A DNA stretch of 64,000 nt from WJMB01 sp964581465 (lineage in GTDB: Bacteria; RBG-13-66-14), in the NCBI GenBank assembly GCA_964581465.1, contig CAZOOP010000010.1, positions 1 to 64,000 on the forward strand. Direction: 5' to 3'. Below, one piece after another: positions 45,383 to 53,025 of this stretch. How positions within the stretch are numbered: the first letter of the stretch is position 1; each line of letters begins with the position of its first letter. The notes beneath the pieces were generated by a model. That model saw only the letters and a list, made by a program, of their open reading frames with translations. It ran no database searches and was not told the origin of the DNA. A program made the position numbers and the translations under genes.

Positions 45383-46846
45383 ATGACCCTGATGTTGGGA
45401 AGAGTCACCCGGGTGCACCTGGTGGGCATCGGCGGCGCCGGGATGTCCGGTATCGCCGAGATCCTGCTCAACCTGGGCTTCGAGGTTTCCGGCAGCGATC
45501 TGCGCGCCGGGGCCTCCGTGGAGCGCCTGCGCGGTCTGGGGGCTCAGATCAACGTCGGCCACCAGGAGAAGAACGTCATCGGCACCGACGTTGTGGCGAT
45601 CTCCTCGGCGATCCCGCCGGACAACGTCGAGGTCCTGGCCGGACGCAAATACAACATCCCGGTGATCAGCCGCTCCGAGATACTCACCGAGATCATGCGG
45701 TTGAAGTACCCCGTCGCCGTCGCCGGGACCCACGGCAAGACGACAACGGCCAGCTTCCTCTACGCGATCCTCTCCACGGCGGGACTGGACCCCACGGCGG
45801 TGATCGGCGGCAAGCTGGCCGCGCTGACCCTGCCCGATTCGACGGACTCCGGCGAGCTCGCCCCACCCCCGGCCGACGGCTACACCACCGGGGCCACCCT
45901 GGGTGACGGCGACTACTTCATCGTCGAGGCCGACGAATCCGACGGCACCTTCCTGGACATCCGCCCGGCCTACGCCCTGGTGACCAACATCGACGCCGAC
46001 CACCTCAACTACTACGGCAGCTTCGGCGAGATCCAGAAGGCCTTCGTCCGCTTCGCCAACTCCGTGCCCTTCTACGGCGCGGCCGTGGTCTGCCTCGACG
46101 ACGGCGCGGTCCAGGACATCATCCCCCGGCTGCGGCGGCGCTACATCACCTACGGCTTCACCACCCAGTGCGACGTGCTGGCCCGGGAGGTCCACCTGCT
46201 GCCGATGAGCGCCCGTTACAAGCTCTATCGCGGCGGCGAGGCCCTGGGCGAGGTCGACCTGAACCTGCCCGGTCGCCACAACGTCCTCAACAGCCTGGCC
46301 GCGGCGGCCACGGCGCTGGAGATCGGCGTGGAGCCGGCCAGAATCATCCAGGGACTGCGCAGCTTCAAGGGCATCGAGATGCGGCTGCAGAACATCGGCA
46401 ACGTGGGCCGGATCACCATACTGCACGACTACGCCCACCACCCCACCGAGATCGAGGCCACCCTGGAGGCGATCAAGAGCGGCTGGACCGGAGTCGAGCG
46501 GCGCATCGTCGCCGTCTTTCAGCCCCACCGTTACACCCGGACCAAGGCCCTCTTCGAGCGCTTTCTGCGCTGCTTCTACCAGGCCGACCGCCTGATCGTC
46601 ACCAACATCTACCCAGCCGGCGAGCCCGAGATACCCGGCGTCGACGCCCGCTCCCTGGCCGAGGGCGTTCGGTCCCACGGTCACCGCGACGTGGAATACG
46701 TGCCCGACCGCCGCCGGATACCCGCCGCCCTGGCCGGAACCTTGCGCGAGGACGACCTGGTGCTGGTGCTGGGCGCCGGAAACATCTGGGAGACCGCCCG
46801 CGAGATCGTCACCCGTCTGCGCGACGAGAACGGAAAAGAAGAATGA
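45383..46846 (+). CDS. murC: UDP-N-acetylmuramate--L-alanine ligase
   Basis: Attaches L-Ala to UDP-MurNAc, the first peptide step. The 487-residue Mur ligase has HLVGIGGAGMSGIAEILLN at the N-terminus (MurC type), the ATP loop AGTHGKTTTASF, EADESDGTFL, the LNLPGRHNVLNSLAA segment and DYAHHPTEI in the C-terminal domain. GGAGGAACG before the ATG supports the start. It follows murG by 42 bp and overlaps murB by ATGA. Confidence 0.97.
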   Translation: MTLMLGRVTRVHLVGIGGAGMSGIAEILLNLGFEVSGSDLRAGASVERLRGLGAQINVGHQEKNVIGTDVVAISSAIPPDNVEVLAGRKYNIPVISRSEILTEIMRLKYPVAVAGTHGKTTTASFLYAILSTAGLDPTAVIGGKLAALTLPDSTDSGELAPPPADGYTTGATLGDGDYFIVEADESDGTFLDIRPAYALVTNIDADHLNYYGSFGEIQKAFVRFANSVPFYGAAVVCLDDGAVQDIIPRLRRRYITYGFTTQCDVLAREVHLLPMSARYKLYRGGEALGEVDLNLPGRHNVLNSLAAAATALEIGVEPARIIQGLRSFKGIEMRLQNIGNVGRITILHDYAHHPTEIEATLEAIKSGWTGVERRIVAVFQPHRYTRTKALFERFLRCFYQADRLIVTNIYPAGEPEIPGVDARSLAEGVRSHGHRDVEYVPDRRRIPAALAGTLREDDLVLVLGAGNIWETAREIVTRLRDENGKEE

Positions 46847-47805
46847 ACCTGCGCGAGCTCAGCCTACAGCTCAAGGCCTGCCACATCCCCCGGCGGCTGG
46901 AAGTGCCCCTGGCCGGGTACACCTGGCTGGAGGTCGGCGGACCCGCCGATGTCTTCGTCGAGCCGCGCACGGCCATCGAGGCCGCCACGGCGCTGCGCCT
47001 GGCCGCCGAGCATGGCGCCCCGGTCCTGGTTCTGGGACGTGGCACCAACCTGCTGATCGGCGACGGCGGCTACCGCGGTATGGCGCTGCACCTGGGTCCA
47101 TCCTTCGACGACGGCCGGGTGGTGGTCGAGGGACGCGGCTGCATCGCCGCGGCCGGAGTGCGCTTGAGTAAGCTGTTGGAGCGCCTGGCCGTGGTCGGTC
47201 TGGGCGGCCTGGAGGACCTCTACGGCATCCCGGGCAGCCTGGGCGGCGCCCTGGCGATGAACGCCGGCGCCTACGGCAGCGCCATCTGGCCCCGGGTGGG
47301 CTGGATCGAGTTGGCCCTGCCCGCCGGTCGCGTGGTGATGGTCGACGCCGCCAAGATCGAGTACGGCTACCGCAGCGTCAAGCTGCCGCCGGGCGCCGTG
47401 ATCACCGGGGCCAGGCTGCGCCTGGAGCGCAGCGACCCCCGGGAGCTCCTCGACCGCCACCGTGAGCTGACCGTCGATCGCGAGGGCAAGCACCCCCTGG
47501 CTTTCCCCAACTGCGGCAGTGTCTTCAAGAACCCCTCGCGCTACAACACCGCGGCGCGGTTGATCGAGGCCTGCGGACTCAAGGGGCGCAGTGTCGGCGG
47601 AGCCATGATCAGCGAGAAGCACGCCAACTTCATGATCAACACCGGTGGAGCCACGGCGGCGGACTTCCGCGCCCTGATCGAGCTGGTGCGCGCCTGTGTG
47701 GAGAAGGAGCACGGCCTGAATCTATGCACCGAGGTGCGACTGGCCGGCGAGTTCACCCAAGATGAGAACGACGGTGGGGAGGTGAGGGATGGAGGTTCGG
47801 CATAA
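46843..47805 (+). CDS. murB: UDP-N-acetylenolpyruvoylglucosamine reductase
   Basis: FAD enzyme that reduces UDP-GlcNAc-enolpyruvate to UDP-MurNAc. The 320-residue length matches the shorter, B. subtilis-like type II MurB. YTWLEVGGPADVFVEP and LGRGTNLLIGDGGY form the FAD site. YGIPGSLGGALAMNAGAYG, the catalytic Ser in FPNCGSVFKNP and the final CTEVRLAGEF with the catalytic Glu are all present. The start overlaps murC (ATGA), and the 3' end overlaps ftsQ by 17 bp. Confidence 0.97.
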   Translation: MNLRELSLQLKACHIPRRLEVPLAGYTWLEVGGPADVFVEPRTAIEAATALRLAAEHGAPVLVLGRGTNLLIGDGGYRGMALHLGPSFDDGRVVVEGRGCIAAAGVRLSKLLERLAVVGLGGLEDLYGIPGSLGGALAMNAGAYGSAIWPRVGWIELALPAGRVVMVDAAKIEYGYRSVKLPPGAVITGARLRLERSDPRELLDRHRELTVDREGKHPLAFPNCGSVFKNPSRYNTAARLIEACGLKGRSVGGAMISEKHANFMINTGGATAADFRALIELVRACVEKEHGLNLCTEVRLAGEFTQDENDGGEVRDGGSA

Positions 47806-48616
47806 CCGCGGTGAGGACGGCGGTGAGTTCCGCCGCCGCGCGCGCCGCTCACGCCTGATCGCCCTGCTGATAACCGTGGTGGTGCTGGCCCTGGCAACGG
47901 TGCTGGTGCTGCGCTCGGGCTTCTTCGCCCTGGATCGCCTGGCCGTCGAGGGCAACGCCGTGGTCACCGAGGAGGAGATCGCCGAGCTGGTCCCTTGGGG
48001 CGAGAACCTGCTGGAGATCGACACCGGGGAGCTTGAGGCCCGGCTGTCCGAGCATCCCTTCATCTCCGTCGCCGTGATTGAGAAGGAGTACCCGGACAAG
48101 CTGATCGTCGTCCTGGAGGAGCGCACGCCGGTCTGCTGGCTGGGCGGCGGCGAACTGCTGCTCCTCGGCGGCGACGCCGTTGTCCTACCCCGAACGGAAC
48201 TGGCCGCCGGCGGCTTCGATCTGCCCGTGTTGCAGCCGGCCGACGATACGCCGCGCCTGGGCGAGCTGGAGCACTACGACGCCCCGGCCCTGATCGCCGC
48301 CTGCGCTCTCTGTGCCCGGATGCAGCGCCAGGCCCTGCCGATCTTCGACGAGCTGGCCGAGATCTTCCCCACCCGGGAGCATCTCGAGGCTCGCACCGTT
48401 GGCGGGGAGTCGATCCTGCTGCCCCTGGACGCCTCTCCCGAAAGCCTGGCCGCCCTGCAGGCCGTCTGGAGCCGGGAGCGCCTGACCGGAATCGAGGAAC
48501 TGGACGCCCGTTTCCGCGGACAGATCGTCGCCCGCGGGGGCGAGGCCGCCCCACCGCCACCGCCGGACCCCCTGCCCGGCGAGGAGCTTTTGGTTTTCAA
48601 CACCGCAGAGCAGTGA
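47789..48616 (+). CDS. ftsQ: FtsQ/DivIB-type division protein
   Basis: A 275-residue bitopic protein: basic cytosolic N-terminus, one membrane helix (about residues 23-42), then a POTRA domain (about 46-112: FALDRLAVEGNAVVTEEEIA, VAVIEKEYPDKLIVVLEERT) and a FtsQ beta domain. GGGGAGGTGAGGG before the ATG is a strong ribosome site inside the end of murB. FtsQ recruits FtsL and FtsB. The C-terminus ends in a Pro-rich stretch (APPPPPDPLPGEE). ddl, usual between murB and ftsQ in many cell-wall clusters, is absent. Confidence 0.92.
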   Translation: MEVRHNRGEDGGEFRRRARRSRLIALLITVVVLALATVLVLRSGFFALDRLAVEGNAVVTEEEIAELVPWGENLLEIDTGELEARLSEHPFISVAVIEKEYPDKLIVVLEERTPVCWLGGGELLLLGGDAVVLPRTELAAGGFDLPVLQPADDTPRLGELEHYDAPALIAACALCARMQRQALPIFDELAEIFPTREHLEARTVGGESILLPLDASPESLAALQAVWSRERLTGIEELDARFRGQIVARGGEAAPPPPPDPLPGEELLVFNTAEQ

Positions 48617-48629
48617 GAGGAGGCCGCCC

Positions 48630-49868
48630 ATGGCCCAGAAACAGCCCGCCAACATCGTAGTCGGTCTTGACATCGGCACGACCAAGATCTGCGCCATCAT
48701 CGCCGAGATAGGAGATGGCGGACTGGAGATCATCGGCGTGGGCACCGCCCCGGCCCAGGGTCTGCGCCGCGGCGTGGTGGTCCACATCGAGGATTGCGTG
48801 CGCAGCATCAGCGAGGCCGTGGCCAAGGCCGAACTGATGGCCGATGTCAAGGTCCAGGCGGTCTACGCCGGGGTGGCCGGCGGCCACATCAAGAGCTTCA
48901 ACTCCCGGGGCGTGATCGCCGTGAGCTCCCAGGATCACGAGATCCGGGAGCACGACGTCAAGCGGGTCATCGACGCCGCCCAGGCCATCGCCATCCCCCT
49001 GGACCGCGAGGTCATCCATGTGCTGCCCCAGGAGTACATCGTCGACGATCAGGACGGCATCAAGAACCCGGTGGGGATGAGTGGCGTGCGGTTGGAGTCC
49101 GAGGTCCACATCGTCACCGGGGCGGTCACCAGTGTGCAGAACATCGTCAAGAGCGTGGAGCGTTCCGGGTTGAAGGTGGCCGACATCGTGCTGGAGCCCC
49201 TGGCCAGCTCCCGGGCCGTGCTGACCGAGGACGAGGAGGAGCTGGGCGTTGCCTTGATCGATATCGGCGGCGGCACCACCGACATCGGCATGGTCATCGA
49301 TGGCGCTCTGCGCTTCAGCTCGATCATCGCCCTGGGCGGCAACAACGTCACCAACGACGTCTCGATCGGCCTGCGCACGCCGACCAAGCAGGCCGAGATC
49401 CTCAAGTGCGAGCACGGCGCGGCGGCCTACGAGCTGGTCGACGCCAAAGAGATGATCGAGGTGCCCAGTGTGGGCGGTCGACCGCCCCGGGTGGTGCCCC
49501 GCCGCCAGCTCGTGGACATCATCGAGCCGCGGATGGCCGAGATCTTCGAGCTGGTCAAGGGCGAGATCGCCAATAGCCGTTTCGCCGAGGCCTTCCGCGC
49601 TGGGTACGTCATCACGGGCGGAGCATCGAAGTTGCCCGGGGTCTGCGAGCTGGCCGAGCGTATCTTCGGAGCCCCGGTCCGCCTGGCCCGGCCCCAGCCC
49701 GTCGGCGGTCTCTTCGATTCGGTCGACGACCCGGCCTTCTCCACCGGGGTGGGTCTGATCCTCTACGCCGCCGAAGGGAGGGCCTTCGGCGAGGGCGACC
49801 TCGACGATGGCTCGCTCTTCGACAATATCATCCAACGCATGAAAAACTGGTTGAAGGACTTTTTCTAG
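48630..49868 (+). CDS. ftsA: FtsA, actin-like membrane tether of FtsZ
   Basis: A 412-residue actin-fold ATPase. The phosphate-1 loop is VGLDIGTTKICAI, phosphate 2 is LIDIGGGTTDIGM, and the adenosine motif region is YVITGGASKLPGV. The SHS2 (1C) subdomain is present around residues 80-165. The C-terminal NIIQRMKNWLKDFF forms the amphipathic membrane-targeting helix. GAGAGGAGG precedes the ATG. ftsZ follows 25 bp downstream with its own strong ribosome site, the usual arrangement. Confidence 0.97.
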   Translation: MAQKQPANIVVGLDIGTTKICAIIAEIGDGGLEIIGVGTAPAQGLRRGVVVHIEDCVRSISEAVAKAELMADVKVQAVYAGVAGGHIKSFNSRGVIAVSSQDHEIREHDVKRVIDAAQAIAIPLDREVIHVLPQEYIVDDQDGIKNPVGMSGVRLESEVHIVTGAVTSVQNIVKSVERSGLKVADIVLEPLASSRAVLTEDEEELGVALIDIGGGTTDIGMVIDGALRFSSIIALGGNNVTNDVSIGLRTPTKQAEILKCEHGAAAYELVDAKEMIEVPSVGGRPPRVVPRRQLVDIIEPRMAEIFELVKGEIANSRFAEAFRAGYVITGGASKLPGVCELAERIFGAPVRLARPQPVGGLFDSVDDPAFSTGVGLILYAAEGRAFGEGDLDDGSLFDNIIQRMKNWLKDFF

Positions 49869-49893
49869 ACTTCCGTCGTTAAAGGAGTGGATT

Positions 49894-51066
49894 ATGTTGG
49901 AGCTTCTCGAACAGGAACATCAGACCTTCGCCCGCCTCAAGGTCATCGGGGTCGGCGGCGGCGGCGGCAACGCCGTCAACCGCATGGTCGAAGCCGGTCT
50001 GCAAGGCGTCGAGTTCATCGTGGCCAACACCGACGCCCAGGCTCTGCTGCAGAACAGGGCCCACAACAAGATCCAACTCGGAGCCCGCCTGACCAACGGC
50101 CTGGGCGCCGGAGCCAAGCCCGAGATCGGCGGCGAAGCGGCCGAGGAGAGCCGCGACGAGCTCCTCCAGGCCGTACGCGGCACCGACATGCTCTTCATCA
50201 CCGCCGGACTCGGAGGCGGCACCGGCACGGGCGCCGCGCCGATCATCGCCCGGATGGCCCGCGAAGAGGGCATCCTCACCGTGGGCGTGGTCACCAAGCC
50301 CTTCAACTTCGAGGGACCGGCCCGGGCGCGCAAGGCCGAGCGCGGGCTCAAGGAGATCACCGAGCAGGTCGACACCCTGATCGTGATCCCCAACCAGCGC
50401 CTGCTGGCCGTGGTCGAGAAACGCACCTCCTTCCAGAACGCCTTCGCCATGGCCGACGACATCCTGCACCAGGCTGTCCAGGGCATCTCCGACATCATCA
50501 TGGTTCCGGGGATGATCAACGTCGACTTCGCCGACGTCAAGACAGTGATGAGCGGGATGGGCCAGGCTCTGATGGGCACCGGCTACGGCACCGGCGACAA
50601 CGCCATCCACGAGGCCGTGGCCAACGCCGTCAATTCGCCCCTGCTCGACGGGGTCTCCATCGAGGGTGCCATGGGCGTGCTAGTCAATATCACCGCCCCG
50701 CCCGACCTGCCCCTCTACGCCGTCGAGGAATCGATGAGCAAGATCCGCGAGTCCGTCGACGAGAACGCCGAGATCGTTTTCGGCGTGGTCGAGAGCTCCC
50801 TGCCCGACCAGGTCACCGTGACCGTCATCGCCACGGGCTTCACTCAGACCAGAACCAAGGTCCACGACGAGGAGCGCGAGGAGAAACAGTTAATTCCCGA
50901 CGGGCTTATCGACGAGCTGGACCGCCTGGAACGCGAGGGCGCCGAGGGCAAGGACGAGGCCACCATCCCCTTCAAGGATCTCTACGAGCGGGAGGAAGAT
51001 CTGCAACGGCCCACCTTCATGCGCCTCAAGGAGTACCAGGACAAACGGCGTCAGGCCGAGATGTAG
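49894..51066 (+). CDS. ftsZ: FtsZ, tubulin-like division GTPase
   Basis: Forms the Z ring at midcell. The 390-residue protein has GVGGGGGNAVNRM, the tubulin signature GLGGGTGTGAAPIIA, the T7 loop NVDFADVKTVM and the GDNAIHEAVANAVNSPLL segment. After a short linker the C-terminal peptide RPTFMRLKEYQDKRR would bind FtsA. AAAGGAG before the ATG is strong. It closes the dcw cluster. No hairpin terminator follows directly: a tandem repeat array begins about 40 bp after the stop. Confidence 0.98.
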   Translation: MLELLEQEHQTFARLKVIGVGGGGGNAVNRMVEAGLQGVEFIVANTDAQALLQNRAHNKIQLGARLTNGLGAGAKPEIGGEAAEESRDELLQAVRGTDMLFITAGLGGGTGTGAAPIIARMAREEGILTVGVVTKPFNFEGPARARKAERGLKEITEQVDTLIVIPNQRLLAVVEKRTSFQNAFAMADDILHQAVQGISDIIMVPGMINVDFADVKTVMSGMGQALMGTGYGTGDNAIHEAVANAVNSPLLDGVSIEGAMGVLVNITAPPDLPLYAVEESMSKIRESVDENAEIVFGVVESSLPDQVTVTVIATGFTQTRTKVHDEEREEKQLIPDGLIDELDRLEREGAEGKDEATIPFKDLYEREEDLQRPTFMRLKEYQDKRRQAEM

Positions 51067-51099
51067 GCTCCTGTTTGGCGAAGCGGAGGCCACTCTGCC

Positions 51100-51860
51100 T
51101 TCTTCCACCGGGAACGCTCATCGGCAATGCTAAAAAACGTGGTAGGGGCGAGGGGCTTCTGTGGCGGAACCAAACGATAGCTCCACCAGGCGCGTTCATC
51201 GGCAATGCTAAAACTGTGGTAGGGGCGATGGGCATCTGTGGCGGAACCAAACGATAGCTCCACCAGGCGCGTTCATCGGCAATGCTAAAACGTGGTAGGG
51301 GCGATGGGCTTCTGTGGCGGAACCAACCGCCGCCTCGACCAGGAGCGCTCATCGGCAATGCCAAAAAACGTGGTAGGGGCGATGGGCATCTGTGGCGGAA
51401 CCAAACGATAGCTCGACCAGGAGCGCTCATCGGCAATGCTAAAAAACTTGGATGGGGCGGGGGGCTTCTGTGACGGAACCAACCGCCAGCTCCACCAGGA
51501 GCGCTCATCGGCAATGCTAAAAAACTTGGATGGGGCGAGGGGCTTCTGTGGCGGAACCAACCGCCAGCTCCACCAGGAGCGCTCATCGGCAATGCTAAAA
51601 AACTTGGATGGGGCGGGGGGCTTCTGTGACGGAACCAACCGCCAGCTCCACCAGGAGCGCTCATCGGCAATGCTAAAAAACGTGGTAGGGGCGAGGGGCT
51701 TCTGTGGCGGAACCAACCGCCGCCTCGACCGGGAGCGCTCATCGGCAATGCTAAAAAACTTGGATGGGGCGAGGGGCTTCTGTGGCGGAACCAACCGCCA
51801 GCTCCACCAGGAGCGCTCATCGGCAATGCTAAAAAACTTGACAGGGGTGCCGGGCTTGGA
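51100..51860. repeat. Ten-unit 78-bp tandem array
   Basis: The landmark GCAATGCTAAAA recurs at 51124, 51202, 51279, 51355 (variant), 51433, 51511, 51589, 51667, 51745 and 51823: ten units with spacings of 76-78 bp. Two unit subtypes alternate (AACGTGGTAGGGG and AACTTGGATGGGG; CCAAACGATAGC and CCAACCGCCAGC). The last unit carries the tRNA promoter; the same positions in other units read TTGGAT and TGGCGG, so the array consists of decayed copies of that upstream region. Because 78 is divisible by three, long open frames with 26-residue repeats occur on both strands; I regard these as by-products. Confidence 0.93.
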
Positions 51861-51866
51861 TACAAT
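51838..51866 (+). promoter_or_regulatory. Consensus promoter of the tRNA-Val/tRNA-Asp unit
   Basis: TTGACA at 51838-51843, 17-bp spacer, TACAAT at 51861-51866. It is close to the sigma-70 consensus and places the start of transcription about 27 bp before the first tRNA. Confidence 0.88.
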
Positions 51867-51899
51867 GCCCTGCGTCCTCGACCGGGGCTCACGGCCCGG

Positions 51900-51976
51900 G
51901 GGCGGGTAGCTCAGTTGGTGAGAGCGCCGGTCTTACACACCGGAAGTCACAGGTTCAAATCCTGTTCCGCCCACCA
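51900..51976 (+). tRNA. tRNA-Val (anticodon TAC)
   Basis: The cloverleaf is complete: acceptor GGGCGGG pairs with TCCGCCC (one G-U), D arm GCTC/GAGC, anticodon stem CCGGT/ACCGG with loop CTTACAC (TAC), T arm ACAGG/CCTGT with loop TTCAAAT, and encoded ACCA. It is 77 nt long. Confidence 0.96.
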
Positions 51977-52025
51977 AGCCCGCCTCTTGAGGGGTTTTAA
52001 AGTCACTTTTGGTCGAGCGAACCTC

Positions 52026-52103
52026 GCGGTGGTAGTTCAATTCGGTTAGAGCACCGGCCTGTCACGCCGGAAGTTGCGGGTTCGAGTCCCGTCCACCGCG
52101 CCA
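52026..52103 (+). tRNA. tRNA-Asp (anticodon GTC)
   Basis: Acceptor GCGGTGG pairs with CCACCGC, discriminator G, encoded CCA. The anticodon loop CTGTCAC gives GTC. The T loop is TTCGAGT. It is 78 nt long and transcribed with tRNA-Val; a terminator follows. Confidence 0.96.
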
Positions 52104-52114
52104 GTACTACAATC

Positions 52115-52139
52115 AACGGCCCCAGCGGGGGCCGTTTTT
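52115..52139 (+). terminator. Terminator of the tRNA unit
   Basis: AACGGCCCC pairs with GGGGCCGTT around AGCG, followed by a T-run. It starts 12 bp after tRNA-Asp. Confidence 0.92.
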
Positions 52140-53025
52140 GATTCGGGAAAGTGTTGATCATCCCGCGGCGCGGGATGGCGGCCTGGCAAAGATGAAGGGT
52201 CCGAGCGCTCCAGTGATGCCTGACCAGACCCAGCCGGGTCAACCCGGAATAGCAATCCGTCTTGAAAAAACGTCCGACACGGTGTTGTAAAAAGTGGATG
52301 ATCACTCGCACAGGAACTGACTCATCCAGCTAACAGACTGTCACTCATTGCTTTATAGTTCACACTCGCCGCCAATGTCATCCCTCTGCATTGTCTTTTC
52401 AGCGCAGGTGGCGATGTACCTGGACCTGCGTTGGGTACCACCGGAAGCCCGAGGCTGTTGGTTCCATTCAGGTTTCGACCAGGCTGTGAGTAAGTGACCT
52501 GCTGAAGACTCTCCATTGCTTGCTTTAGCAGCTTCGAACATTATCCGGCTTCCCGCGGCACTCAGCTCGGACTCAGGTGCATCGCCACCAAGCAGCGGAG
52601 GGCGCTTCAGCTTGCCTCCCTATCTTGAAGGGTCTCCGGGTGTGTGGCGACTATTCCCTAAAAAAGCGGCCGAATCCCCCGCAGCTCTTGCTAAAGACCT
52701 TTTTTGCTTCCCTTTGACGTGTCGTTGTGTTACATTCCCTTAACTGAACCCCGTAAAGACCTTCCCTGGCGCGTCTAGACCCAGCCTCCGCCGGGATTGC
52801 GACGGGGTGACGATATCGATTTTCGATGATAATCAAACAGCTCCATTGTGTCAGGTAAGCTCTGTCAGATAAGCTGATTTGACGGGTCGGATAACTCAAG
52901 CCCGACCGCACACAAAACCACCAGGCCCGCCCGGGGAGTACCCGACGAGTCGCAACCAAAACCTCGAGTATTCCGGACACGTCCAGGTGATTTGAGTCCA
53001 GGTGATTTGAGGTTTAACCCAGGCT
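52140..53025. other. tRNA/rpsA intergenic region
   Basis: About 890 bp without a gene. It contains dispersed repeat family A on the minus strand (52310-52545). A directly repeated AGTCCAGGTGATTTGAG occurs just before the S1 gene (about 52982-53013). Confidence 0.55.
52310..52545 (-). repeat. Dispersed AT-rich repeat, family A
   Basis: Its reverse complement aligns over most of its length with 6245-6480 (shared TTCGAAGCTGC, GGAACCAACAGCCTC, TATAAAGCA, TAGCTGGATGAGTC in order). Confidence 0.6.

Noticed and set aside
51026..51909. Long open frames with 26-residue repeats on both strands of the 78-bp array
   Set aside because: The period is divisible by three, so frames stay open automatically. 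No ribosome site fits, the translated peptides have no protein-like pattern, and the array is explained by promoter-region duplication.
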